The notes under the pieces: generated by a model
What the model was told of the DNA's origin: nothing
Databases searched by the model: none
The model's input: only the letters and a program-made list of their open reading frames with translations
Program-made: the position numbers and the translations under genes
Assembly (NCBI GenBank): GCA_947447095.1
Contig: CANFIL010000005.1
Coordinates: 1-22,012, forward strand
Direction: 5' to 3'
Length of the DNA: 22,012 nucleotides
Source: Actinomycetota bacterium
GTDB lineage: Bacteria > Actinomycetota > Actinomycetes > S36-B12 > UBA5976
In this document: in pieces, positions 14,581-22,012 of the stretch
Position numbering within the stretch: the first letter of the stretch is position 1
Layout: the number at the start of each line of letters is the position of its first letter

Positions 14581-15357
14581 ATGGCAAATTTCAAGATTGG
14601 CGCCCATGTTCGTGGCGAAAACCCCATTGAAGAGGCAAAAACCCTTGGAATCAGCCAAATTCAGCTGTTTTTAGGCGATCCACAGTCCTGGAAGGGCGTC
14701 ATCATTCCTGGTGACGTTACAGCCGAGGAATTTGCTAAAAGTGCTGAAAACATTGATGTTTTTGTGCATGCTCGGTACCTAATCAACGTGGCGACCACCA
14801 ATAACAAGGTGCGCATCCCTAGCCGCAAGCTTCTCCAAACCGATGTGGATACCGCCGCCAGCATTGGTGCCAAAGCCGTCATCGTCCATGGTGGGCATGT
14901 CACCGCCGACGACGATCCCACGGTCGGCTATGAAAACTGGGCCAAGGCACTAGACCAACTCGACATGAAGGTGCCCGTATTTATTGAAAATACCGCCGGT
15001 GGCTCGCACGCTATGGCCCGCCGAGTCGAATCGATCGCCAAACTGTGGGATCGAGTCGGCGACTTTGGAGTCGGCTTCTGTCTTGATACCTGCCATGCAC
15101 ATGCAGGTGGCATAGATATGGGCAATCTTGCCGAGACCATCTTGGGCATCACAGGGCGCATTGATCTGATTCACTGCAACGACAGTCGTGACGCGGCTGA
15201 CTCCGGTGCTGACCGTCATGCCAACTTAGGTCAAGGTCAGATCGAACTCGACAACATTATTAATTGTTTGAAGATTGCAAACGCTCCTGTCATTCTCGAA
15301 ACTCCAGGTGAAGGCGTTGCCGAAGACATCGCTCTGTTGGCGAAGGCTCTGGCCTAA
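14581..15357 (+). CDS. nfo: Endonuclease IV (AP endonuclease, deoxyribonuclease IV)
   Basis: 258 residues, the short actinobacterial length. All zinc-ligand blocks of the TIM-barrel family are visible in order: GAHVRG (7-12), VHARYLIN, IVHGGH, FIENTAGG, FCLDTCHAHAGG, LIHCNDSRDAADSGADRH and VILETPGEG. The enzyme cuts 5' of abasic sites in DNA base-excision repair. ATG 14581 has no clear ribosome binding site, and the TAGCCT box six bases upstream fits leaderless expression. The next gene starts 11 bases after the stop. Its place between rpsF and femX is not the mycobacterial arrangement as I remember it. Confidence 0.95.
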   Translation: MANFKIGAHVRGENPIEEAKTLGISQIQLFLGDPQSWKGVIIPGDVTAEEFAKSAENIDVFVHARYLINVATTNNKVRIPSRKLLQTDVDTAASIGAKAVIVHGGHVTADDDPTVGYENWAKALDQLDMKVPVFIENTAGGSHAMARRVESIAKLWDRVGDFGVGFCLDTCHAHAGGIDMGNLAETILGITGRIDLIHCNDSRDAADSGADRHANLGQGQIELDNIINCLKIANAPVILETPGEGVAEDIALLAKALA

Positions 15358-15368
15358 GCGAATCCACC

Positions 15369-16487
15369 ATGCGCGTCGACATCATCACAGCTGAGCAGCA
15401 CCTTTCCTTCATTGCGACTCGTTCATCCGTTTCGTTCTTGCAAACTCCTGCCTGGGGCAAAGCAAAACCCGGGTGGTCATCAATGTCACTTGGCTGGTTC
15501 GACAACGACGAACTCGTAGGTGCTGGGTTGTTGCTTATGCGCAAAGTTCCCAAAGTCAATCGTTTTCTTGCCTACATACCCGAAGGTCCAGATCTCACGT
15601 GGTCCGACAAAGATAACGTTGAACAAGCGCTGGCAGCTCTCGTGCAGTTTGCAAAATCGCACAACGTTTTTCAAATCAAGATGGGTCCACATGCATGGAC
15701 ACGACGGTGGCATGCTGAAACTTTGAAGGATGCAATCGCACAGCAAACAGCTACTTCAATTGGACAATTAACTCCGGATGACGTGAACGATGCAGGAATT
15801 GAACTGACACAATTACTTACGCGCTTGAATTGGAAGCAGCCGAAATCTTCTGACTCAGGTTTTGGTGACTATCAACCACGTTATGTTTTTCAACTAGATC
15901 TTCACGAGAAAACCGAAGAAGAAATTTTCAATGGTTTTAATCAATTGTGGCGTCGCAACATTCGTAAATCAGAAAAGGAAGGCGTCACAGTTCGGATTGG
16001 TACTGAATCTGATCTTGCATCATTCCATGAGTGTTACGTAGAGACCGCGCAACGAGATGGCTTCACACCACGACCACTTGCGTACTTCCAAACGATGTGG
16101 AATGCCATGCGCTCCGAAGCACCCGAACGTATGCAGGTCTTCATCGCTGAACATCCAGATCACGTCGGCGCTATTGCTGCAACCACGATGACCCGCGTTG
16201 GAAAACACGCTTGGTACTCGTATGGTGCGTCGACTACTGCTGCACGTGATCTTCGCCCAAGTAATGCAATTCAATGGGCCATGATTCGCCAATCCCTACG
16301 TGATGGCTGTGAAACATACGACATGCGAGGTATCTCCGATACGTTGTCCTCAGATAACCACTTGTTCGGTTTGATTCAATTCAAACTTGGAACAGGCGGT
16401 TTCGCGCAAGAATATGTAGGTGAGTGGGATTACATCATTTCGCCGTTATGGTCTCGCGCATTCAATCTCTACATGGCACGGAGGTAA
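15369..16487 (+). CDS. FemAB/FemX-family aminoacyl transferase (peptidoglycan bridge)
   Basis: 372 residues with two GNAT-like halves. Family marks are FLQTPAWGKAK near 23-33, GWFDNDELVGAGLLLMRKVP, YIPEGPDL, the mid-protein FNQLWRRNIRKSEKEGVTVR, YGAST followed by PSNAIQWAMI, and C-terminal FKLGTGGFAQEYVGEWDY. These are typical of FemX/FmhB/MurM enzymes, which move an amino acid from aminoacyl-tRNA to the lysine or diamino-acid side chain of lipid II. A coiled-coil seryl-tRNA-like insert is absent. No strong ribosome binding site; the gap after nfo is 11 bases. Six bases separate it from the racemase-like gene, so the two are probably one transcript. The amino acid used cannot be read from sequence. 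Confidence 0.88.
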   Translation: MRVDIITAEQHLSFIATRSSVSFLQTPAWGKAKPGWSSMSLGWFDNDELVGAGLLLMRKVPKVNRFLAYIPEGPDLTWSDKDNVEQALAALVQFAKSHNVFQIKMGPHAWTRRWHAETLKDAIAQQTATSIGQLTPDDVNDAGIELTQLLTRLNWKQPKSSDSGFGDYQPRYVFQLDLHEKTEEEIFNGFNQLWRRNIRKSEKEGVTVRIGTESDLASFHECYVETAQRDGFTPRPLAYFQTMWNAMRSEAPERMQVFIAEHPDHVGAIAATTMTRVGKHAWYSYGASTTAARDLRPSNAIQWAMIRQSLRDGCETYDMRGISDTLSSDNHLFGLIQFKLGTGGFAQEYVGEWDYIISPLWSRAFNLYMARR

Positions 16488-16493
16488 GAGGCA

Positions 16494-17633
16494 ATGACTT
16501 TTACTTTGCATGTTGATGCCCCGCGTTGGCGCAAACACTCAAGCTCGGTTGTCGCCGATTACAACAAAGCCGGTGCACAAATCTCGGCTGTCATCAAAGG
16601 CAACGGTTACGGCTTTGGTCGCTCGGTACTTTGTGATGAAGCGTCTCGCCTTGGACTAACCAGCGTTTGTGTTGGAACGATCTTTGAAGCCGAAGAGGCA
16701 CTCGCTAAATTTTCTGGTGACGTCATTGTCATGGAACCATTCACTGAACTTAATCCTCGAGCCATTGCTGAGTGGACCTCGTTGCTTCGGAATCATTCTT
16801 CGAGGTTGGTTGCCATCATCGCAACAAATGAAATAGCAGCACTTTCACATGCTGGAGTTACTCGCGCATACGTAGAGGGCCTGACGAGCATGCGGCGCTT
16901 TGGACTTTCATTGCAAGACATGAACAATGCGCTCGGAGCCACAACTCACTCGATCGCTATTGAAGGTCTGTGGTTGCACCTGCCAATTGCAGAGCCTGCC
17001 GTCGATCATGTCGCTGTGTACGAAGCAACGTCTTCCGATCGTGGTCACAAGATGTCTGGTCATGCACGAGAATCACTCGGTTGGATTTCCTGGTATCGCG
17101 ACCTTGCTAAGACTTATTCACTTCCGCTGCATGTCAGTTTCTCGCATCTCAACGAAAAAGATGTGCGAGCAATTTCTGACATCGAAAAGGATTTTGCTTT
17201 AACCGTTCGCATTGGAACGTCATTGTGGTTAGGTGATCGAAAGTCGCTTCGTGTGACCGGCACCGTACTTGCAGTACACGAAGCTGGACTGGGTCACGAT
17301 GCCATCGGTTACACCCAAACCGATAGTCATGGTCATAAGAAGGTCATCGTTGTCAGTGGCGGAACCTCACATGGTGTTGCATTAGCAGCCCCTGCCAATG
17401 TGACAAACATCCGTAAGCGTGGAATCGCTATAGCTGAAGGCGTACTTGAAGCCATGGGCAAAGTGAAGTCACCGTTTGCGCGCGCAGGAAACAAGCTCGT
17501 CTTTGCTGAGCCTCCTCACATGCATGCATCCATGTTGTGGTGTGAGGATTCTTCCGTAGTTGTTGGCGAAGAGATTGAATGCACTATTCGCAATACCACC
17601 GCATCATTTGATGCAATCGTTGGTTTGAACTAG
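16494..17633 (+). CDS. Alanine racemase-fold PLP enzyme, divergent
   Basis: 379 residues. ISAVIKGNGYGFGRS near 30-44 corresponds to the PLP-lysine motif AVxKANAYGHG of alanine racemase, with K35 as the Schiff-base lysine but G36 and G38 in place of Ala. EGLWLHLPIA replaces the usual GxxTHxAxAD. The C-terminal GHDAIGYTQTD keeps a tyrosine where the catalytic Tyr of racemase is expected, but the following GYADG block reads VSGGTSHGVAL. It may be a racemase, a decarboxylase-like relative or a non-catalytic PLP protein. GGAGG overlaps the end of femX, indicating coupling. Its stop abuts the convergent ponA stop. Pairing with femX points to peptidoglycan precursor work; a canonical alr presumably lies elsewhere. 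Confidence 0.75.
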   Translation: MTFTLHVDAPRWRKHSSSVVADYNKAGAQISAVIKGNGYGFGRSVLCDEASRLGLTSVCVGTIFEAEEALAKFSGDVIVMEPFTELNPRAIAEWTSLLRNHSSRLVAIIATNEIAALSHAGVTRAYVEGLTSMRRFGLSLQDMNNALGATTHSIAIEGLWLHLPIAEPAVDHVAVYEATSSDRGHKMSGHARESLGWISWYRDLAKTYSLPLHVSFSHLNEKDVRAISDIEKDFALTVRIGTSLWLGDRKSLRVTGTVLAVHEAGLGHDAIGYTQTDSHGHKKVIVVSGGTSHGVALAAPANVTNIRKRGIAIAEGVLEAMGKVKSPFARAGNKLVFAEPPHMHASMLWCEDSSVVVGEEIECTIRNTTASFDAIVGLN

Positions 17634-19706
17634 TTAAGAAGCACTCGGTAACGGCGTCGGCTCTGTCGGAGTTGGCGTTGGTGTTGGAGTAGCAGTTCCT
17701 GACGCACTGGGGCTCGGGGTAACTGATGGTGTTGCCGAACCCGTTGGTGTCAGCGAGGAAATCGGACTTGCTGACGGCGACGGGGTGTCTGTTGGGTGCG
17801 CTCCAGTCGGTTCTCCCTTTGGCAAACCTGGCAACTTGGTCACAGGCGTACCTTCTAGCGCCCCGCGCATAAACTCTGTCCAAATGCGGGCTGGGAACGA
17901 TGCACCATAAACAGTCTGCATGCCTCCTGTGCCCCGAAGCGATGTCGGTTGACCATCAGGTCCATCTTTTGTCAGCATGACAGCGGCCGCAAGGTCAGGA
18001 GTGAAGCCAGCAAAAAGTGCTGACATGTTGTCATTTGTTGTTCCTGTCTTACCTGCCGCAGGGCGACCCAAAGCCAGAGCAGGGCGACCTGTTCCTACTT
18101 GAATGACTTTTTGCAAAGCATAAGAGACGGTGTCAGAAATTTTGGTTGAAAATGCCTGCACTGGAAGTGGATTCAGGCGGAACATTTCGTTGTTGTGTGA
18201 GTCAGTAATCAGCTTGATGTAACTCGGCTTTACTTGCAGTCCACGAGCAGCAAATGTTGAGTAGGCAGATGCAATATCTATGACGTGTGGCGATGCTGTG
18301 CCCAAAGTGAATGCAAGGTTAGGTTCAAGGCCCGCGGTATCAGCAGGAATTCCTGCGCGAACCGCGGATTCCATTACCTTTTGCAATCCAACTTTCTTTG
18401 CACATTGCACAAATGCAGAGTTCACTGAATGTTCTGTGGCTTTAAGCAAAGTAATGCGATTGCCCCAGGACTCATTGCTGTAGTTCACCACGTCATAGTT
18501 ATCGACTTTGGTGTGGTTCTTGCCACTGAAAGCTGTCGATAAGGAAAGATTATTTTCAAATGCTGCAGCAAGAGTAAATGGCTTAAATGTTGATCCAGCC
18601 TGACCAATCATTTGTGTTGCGTTGTTTACCTGATTTTTCAAATAATCTGCGCCACCATAAATCGCTACAACTTCACCTGTTGCCGGACGCACTGCAGCAA
18701 GACCAATACGTAAGCCATCGGCTCCAGTGGTTGGTCCCTTAGCGTTTACAGCTTCGACTGCTGCAAGTTGAGCTTGCTTGTTGAATGTCGTGGTGATTCG
18801 AAGTCCAGCGCGGTTAATTTGATCTTCGGTAATTCCCATCGCATAGGTTTCTTGACGAGCTTGCTCGAGCAAGAATCCCTTCCATCCACCAAAAACTTCA
18901 TTGGGTGAATTCTCTTTAATCTTAGGAAACTTCATTGTGGCTCGTTCGCCAGCATCAAGCCAACCTTGTTGCACCATGCCATCGAGCACATAATTCCATC
19001 GTGCTTTTAGACCTTCTAAATTTGTTTCTGGCGACAGTCCATTTGGTGCCTGAATGATCGCAGAGAGCACGGCAGATTCTTCGACGTTGAGGTTCTGAAT
19101 GTTTTTGCCGAAATATTGATTTGCGGCAGTTTCAATTCCGTATGCCCCGCGACCAAAATAAATCGTGTTGAGGTAGTCCTCAAGAATTTGATCTTTACTC
19201 GTTTGTGTTTCCAACTTAATGGAGAGCACTAATTCTTTGGCTTTGCGCTTGAAACGTCGCTCATCCGTGAGATACGCATTCTTTGCATACTGCTGAGTGA
19301 TTGTGGAACCACCTTGAGTTGATGATCGCTTGAGGTTATTCAGAATTGCGCGGCTGATGCCTTTTACAGAAAAGCCACCGTGTTGATAAAACGTGCGATC
19401 TTCAGCTGACAAAACTGTTCGTTGGGTCTGAAGCGGAATTTGATCGATAGTGACTGAAACGCGATTGGCTTCACCAAGTCGACCAAGTTCAGTCTTGCCA
19501 TCGTCGTAATAAAAAATTGTGGCTTGTGCTTGTGAGACTTCATTAGGATCTGGAATCTTTGTGGTCTTTACTGCCAGCGCAAGTGCACCGATACCCAAGA
19601 CAACAAGGAACAGACCTGATGCAATGATCTGTCGAAATGAAGGAACCCATCGAAGGATCCCCGTGCGATTGTTTCTTGGATAACTCACTGCTCTATTCCA
19701 ACACAT
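17634..19706 (-). CDS. ponA: Class A penicillin-binding protein (bifunctional peptidoglycan synthase)
   Basis: 690 residues from ATG 19706, overlapping the upstream gene by 14 bases; a GTG at 19688 just past that gene's stop is an alternative. One N-terminal membrane helix (about 27-46). Glycosyltransferase GT51 domain about 75-250 with E102 in SAEDRTFYQHGG, QGGSTITQQYAKN and YLNTIYFGRGAYGIE. Transpeptidase motifs: S372-K375 (GSTFK), S427-V-N429 and K553-T-G (GKTGTTND). The final 70 residues are a low-complexity Pro/Ser/Thr tail ending PLPSAS. Position next to the DUF5318 gene matches mycobacterial ponA1 (Rv0050). No PASTA domain is present. Confidence 0.96.
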   Translation of the reverse strand: MCWNRAVSYPRNNRTGILRWVPSFRQIIASGLFLVVLGIGALALAVKTTKIPDPNEVSQAQATIFYYDDGKTELGRLGEANRVSVTIDQIPLQTQRTVLSAEDRTFYQHGGFSVKGISRAILNNLKRSSTQGGSTITQQYAKNAYLTDERRFKRKAKELVLSIKLETQTSKDQILEDYLNTIYFGRGAYGIETAANQYFGKNIQNLNVEESAVLSAIIQAPNGLSPETNLEGLKARWNYVLDGMVQQGWLDAGERATMKFPKIKENSPNEVFGGWKGFLLEQARQETYAMGITEDQINRAGLRITTTFNKQAQLAAVEAVNAKGPTTGADGLRIGLAAVRPATGEVVAIYGGADYLKNQVNNATQMIGQAGSTFKPFTLAAAFENNLSLSTAFSGKNHTKVDNYDVVNYSNESWGNRITLLKATEHSVNSAFVQCAKKVGLQKVMESAVRAGIPADTAGLEPNLAFTLGTASPHVIDIASAYSTFAARGLQVKPSYIKLITDSHNNEMFRLNPLPVQAFSTKISDTVSYALQKVIQVGTGRPALALGRPAAGKTGTTNDNMSALFAGFTPDLAAAVMLTKDGPDGQPTSLRGTGGMQTVYGASFPARIWTEFMRGALEGTPVTKLPGLPKGEPTGAHPTDTPSPSASPISSLTPTGSATPSVTPSPSASGTATPTPTPTPTEPTPLPSAS

Positions 19707-20202
19707 CTCTTGGCTTGCGCGGCGGTGTGCGAGGCGTGCCGTCCCCTAGGACGTACGAAAGATGTAAATGATTCCACCCACACTCACCGCAAACTTCAAC
19801 TACATAAACTCGAAAGTGACCATATTCATGCGCCATCTCAGGCAACTCATGCGACGATCGCACGCGTCCGGCGAGATAACCAAGGTCATCCCCGTATGTA
19901 TATGTGACATGAACCAGTGTTCCCCTCGAACAGATGGGGCAAACCCGTTCAGTGGCCTCACCGTGATGTTTGGCTGCGCGCAATAGATATGGGTCGGCAT
20001 CACAGACTTGTTCACGCAAAAAAGCGTCAGATTTGATGCTTTCTAGGATGTGGCGGCGGCTCAATGCATAATCCAAAACGTGTCTGGGTCGGGTTGGATC
20101 GGCTACCACTTCAGCAGGTTGTGGAAGTTGGCGCGGCGGCTCTTGTCCGCCCGGACCCATTCGACTGCCCCGAATGGAGCTGCTCTTGCGGTTTTGGGCC
20201 AT
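19693..20202 (-). CDS. DUF5318 zinc-ribbon protein
   Basis: 169 residues. A basic, Pro-rich disordered N-terminus (about 1-35) leads to DYALSRRHILESIKSD, VCDADPYLLRAAKHHGE and two CxxC knuckles (CPIC near 88-91 and CGEC near 138-141) that probably bind one zinc. FRVYVVEVCGECGWNHLHLSY is the family signature, as recalled for Rv0049 and its actinobacterial relatives. Function unknown. The gene lies directly upstream of ponA with a 14-base overlap, so it is coupled with peptidoglycan synthesis. There is no clear Shine-Dalgarno; a TAGACT box six bases before the ATG suggests a leaderless transcript. Confidence 0.88.
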   Translation of the reverse strand: MAQNRKSSSIRGSRMGPGGQEPPRQLPQPAEVVADPTRPRHVLDYALSRRHILESIKSDAFLREQVCDADPYLLRAAKHHGEATERVCPICSRGTLVHVTYTYGDDLGYLAGRVRSSHELPEMAHEYGHFRVYVVEVCGECGWNHLHLSYVLGDGTPRTPPRKPRDVLE

Positions 20203-20208
20203 AGGTAC

Positions 20209-20214
20209 AGTCTA
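20209..20214 (-). promoter_or_regulatory. Candidate -10 box for a leaderless DUF5318-ponA transcript
   Basis: On the minus strand TAGACT ends six bases before the ATG at 20202. No ribosome binding site and no clear -35 are seen. It has the same TAGNCT form and spacing as the boxes before trpG and nfo. Confidence 0.35.
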
Positions 20215-20249
20215 CAAACCTTGAAAACATGCGGTTTTCCAGATTTTGT

Positions 20250-20293
20250 ATGTGTCATTTCGATGTATCGAAATGATGTATCATTTTGATACA
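20250..20293. promoter_or_regulatory. Palindromic operator region of padR
   Basis: Two perfect inverted repeats stand side by side: CATTTCGA-N4-TCGAAATG (20256-20275) and TGTATCA-TTT-TGATACA (20277-20293). The block is also a 13-base direct repeat beginning at 20250, 20263 and 20276 (ATGTGTC, ATGTATC, ATGTATC). A possible -10 (TATCAT, 20279-20284) lies inside the second palindrome, which ends 13 bases before the padR start. PadR proteins generally bind ATGT-type palindromes at their own promoters. Confidence 0.65.
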
Positions 20294-20306
20294 AAGAAGG
20301 GAAGTC

Positions 20307-20933
20307 ATGGCTACTAAGCGTTCTGCTGCACTAGAACTCGCTGTCCTTGGCGTACTTTCTGAAAGCCCTCAGCATGGCTACGAACTGCGAAAGCGCCTGG
20401 TTTCAGTTCTGGGCCTATTTGCCACCATCTCTTACGGCGCGCTGTACCCGACATTGAAATCTCTTGTTACTCGCGGATACATCGCGGAACAAGATTCCAG
20501 CCCAACAGCGGTTTATCCAAAGCGAAATCGCATTGTTTATGCGTTGACACCTGAAGGCATCGAGTACTTCGGTTCGCTCGTCGCTGATGACGGAGCCGGT
20601 TCGTGGGATGACGAAATCTTCGCAGTGCGCATTGCGCTCTTTGGGCAAACTGCGCCCGATGCACGCCTACATATTTTGCAGGGTCGTCGTCGTCGCCTCG
20701 AAGATCGTCTCGATCAAATGCGCACCAACCTTGCTAAAGGTCGCGAACGTCTTGATGCCTACACCTTGGAACTTCAACAGCATGGCCTCGATGCCATGGA
20801 GCGCGAAGTTGCATGGCTCGGCGATTTGATTTCGCGCGAAGAAGCTGGTGGCATCGCCAATACAGTGTTGCCTGAACAAGGGCAACGCAACCCCAACACT
20901 TCTCGTCCTCGACTAACCGCGGACCAGAACTAG
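20307..20933 (+). CDS. PadR-family transcriptional regulator
   Basis: 208 residues from ATG 20307, with AAGGGAAG a few bases upstream. The frame is open back to 20286, but that extension would run through the operator, and MATKRSAALELAVLG is the normal PadR opening. Residues 5-95 are the winged helix (AVLGVLSESPQHGYELRKRL, ISYGALYPTLKSLVTRGYI, YALTPEG in the wing). Residues 115-185 form the C-terminal dimerisation helices (HILQGRRRRLEDRLDQMR onward). The tail from about 185 is polar. Homologue of the PadR next to ino1 in mycobacteria (Rv0047c). Autoregulation is likely from the upstream palindromes. The ino1 gene starts 34 bases downstream and may share its control. Confidence 0.92.
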   Translation: MATKRSAALELAVLGVLSESPQHGYELRKRLVSVLGLFATISYGALYPTLKSLVTRGYIAEQDSSPTAVYPKRNRIVYALTPEGIEYFGSLVADDGAGSWDDEIFAVRIALFGQTAPDARLHILQGRRRRLEDRLDQMRTNLAKGRERLDAYTLELQQHGLDAMEREVAWLGDLISREEAGGIANTVLPEQGQRNPNTSRPRLTADQN

Positions 20934-20967
20934 CAAGAAATTCACTGACAATAAAGGAGCTAAAGAA

Positions 20968-22012
20968 GTGAGTGAAATTAGAGTAGCCATCGTTGGCGTA
21001 GGAAACTGTTCTGCGTCACTCGTACAAGGCGTTGAGTACTACAAGGACGCAAGCCCAGACCAAGAAGTCCCAGGCTTGATGCACGTTCAGTTCGGTCCTT
21101 ACCACGTGCGCGACGTAAAGTTCGTTGCTGCATTTGATGTGGATGCAAAGAAGGTTGGTCAGGATCTTTCTGCAGCAATCTTCGCAAGCGAAAACAACAC
21201 CATCAAGATCAGCGACGTTCCACCAACTGGTGTAACGGTTCAGCGTGGTCACACATTTGATGGTCTTGGAAAGTACTACCGCGAAATGGTCGTTGAATCA
21301 GACGAGCAGCCAGTAGACATCGTTCAGGCTCTTAAGGATGCCAAGGTCGATGTTCTCGTGTGCTACTTGCCGGTTGGTTCCGAGCAGGCCGCTAAGTTCT
21401 ACGCACAGTGTGCAATCGATGCAAATGTTGCATTCGTTAACGCACTTCCAGTCTTCATCGCTTCTGACCCAACATGGGCCAAGAAGTTCTCAGATGCCGG
21501 TGTCCCAATCGTTGGCGACGACATCAAGAGCCAGGTCGGCGCAACCATCACACACCGCGTACTTGCGAAGCTTTTCGAAGATCGCGGCGTAACAGTTGAT
21601 CGCACTTACCAGCTCAACGTTGGCGGAAACATGGACTTCATGAACATGCTTGAACGTGACCGTTTGGAATCAAAGAAGATTTCAAAGACTCAGTCTGTGA
21701 CTTCACAGCTCAAGGGCGACATTGCTGCACGCAACGTTCACATTGGTCCTAGCGACTACGTTGCATGGCTCGATGACCGCAAGTGGGCATTCGTACGTCT
21801 TGAAGGCCGCGCATTCGGCGATGTGCCATTGAGTCTTGAATACAAGCTCGAAGTTTGGGATTCACCAAACTCAGCAGGTGTCATCATCGATGCTCTTCGT
21901 GCAGCAAAGATTGCAAAGGATCGCGGCATTGGTGGCCCAATCCTTTCCGCTTCAAGCTACTTCATGAAGAGCCCTCCGGTTCAGTATGACGATGCAAAGT
22001 GCAAGCAAGAAG
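20968..22012 (+). CDS. ino1: Inositol-3-phosphate synthase, lacking only its C-terminal end
   Basis: GTG 20968 with AAAGGAG at 20953-20959, eight bases upstream. The frame is open to the window edge, giving 348 residues; the family is about 360-370, so only a short C-terminal piece is missing. The Rossmann start IRVAIVGVGNCSASLVQGV binds NAD. Other family blocks are LMHVQFGPYHVRDVKFVAAFD, PVGSEQAAKFYAQCAIDA, VGDDIKSQVGATITHR, LNVGGNMDFMNMLERDRLESKKISKT and WAFVRLEGRAFGDVPL. It converts glucose-6-phosphate to myo-inositol-3-phosphate, the first step to phosphatidylinositol, mannosides and mycothiol in actinobacteria. The codon use is rich in GCA, AAG and GTT, like a well-expressed gene. Confidence 0.96.
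   Translation, partial: MSEIRVAIVGVGNCSASLVQGVEYYKDASPDQEVPGLMHVQFGPYHVRDVKFVAAFDVDAKKVGQDLSAAIFASENNTIKISDVPPTGVTVQRGHTFDGLGKYYREMVVESDEQPVDIVQALKDAKVDVLVCYLPVGSEQAAKFYAQCAIDANVAFVNALPVFIASDPTWAKKFSDAGVPIVGDDIKSQVGATITHRVLAKLFEDRGVTVDRTYQLNVGGNMDFMNMLERDRLESKKISKTQSVTSQLKGDIAARNVHIGPSDYVAWLDDRKWAFVRLEGRAFGDVPLSLEYKLEVWDSPNSAGVIIDALRAAKIAKDRGIGGPILSASSYFMKSPPVQYDDAKCKQE

Noticed and set aside
20286..20306. Upstream in-frame ATG for PadR.
   Set aside because: It lies within the operator palindrome, has no ribosome binding site, and adds residues outside the family start.

Overview
The window reads as a chromosomal segment of a free-living actinobacterium with a compact genome. By eye the G+C is near one half, well below Streptomyces or Mycobacterium, and most gaps between genes are a few bases. 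The phylum call rests on the gene set: an fhaA-fhaB-pstP-rodA-pbpA-pknB-trpG run, crgA, DUF881 and DUF5318 proteins, a rhomboid with an N-terminal zinc finger, a PadR regulator and Ino1. A streamlined aquatic lineage is a plausible guess that the sequence cannot confirm. I saw no mobile element, CRISPR array, rRNA or clear foreign gene.

Layout. (1) 1-2750 is the accessory end: the N-terminal part of a phosphomannomutase/phosphoglucomutase (minus), a secreted cysteine-rich repeat protein (plus), a DUF6629-type membrane protein (minus) and a tRNA-Leu(CAG) (minus). (2) 2878-9832 is the envelope growth and Ser/Thr phosphorylation operon: FhaA, FhaB, PstP, RodA, PbpA and PknB, several with 4-base start/stop overlaps; no pknA is present. 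trpG follows. (3) 10475-12868 (minus) holds DUF881, crgA, rhomboid and cyclophilin. Two good DnaA-box matches lie just upstream of the DUF881 start. (4) 12944-14456 (minus) is the rpsF-ssb-rpsR-rplI operon, with a recognisable promoter, a structured leader that could sequester the rpsF ribosome binding site, and a 12-bp inverted repeat at its end. (5) 14581-17633 (plus) holds endonuclease IV, a FemX-like aminoacyl transferase and an alanine-racemase-fold protein. (6) 17634-20202 (minus) holds a class A penicillin-binding protein and a DUF5318 zinc-ribbon protein. (7) 20307-22012 (plus) holds a PadR regulator behind a palindromic operator and a nearly complete inositol-3-phosphate synthase cut by the window edge.

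How it fits together. PknB (PASTA sensor kinase), PstP (its phosphatase) and the FHA adaptors would control the RodA/PbpA elongation synthase, CrgA and the class A PBP. FemX and the racemase-like protein probably act on peptidoglycan precursors. Ino1 and the phosphosugar mutase point to inositol- and mannose-based envelope lipids or thiols. The gene order matches two blocks that lie on either side of oriC-proximal genes in Mycobacterium tuberculosis (the Rv0009-Rv0020c and Rv0046c-Rv0056 regions, recalled from memory), here brought next to each other.

No stretch over 300 bases lacks a gene. The points most worth a second look are the rpsF leader, the exact 34-residue cysteine repeat, the DnaA-box pair, a shared C-terminal tail on PknB and PonA, and a recurrent TAGNCT box 6-7 bases before start codons that lack a good ribosome binding site.
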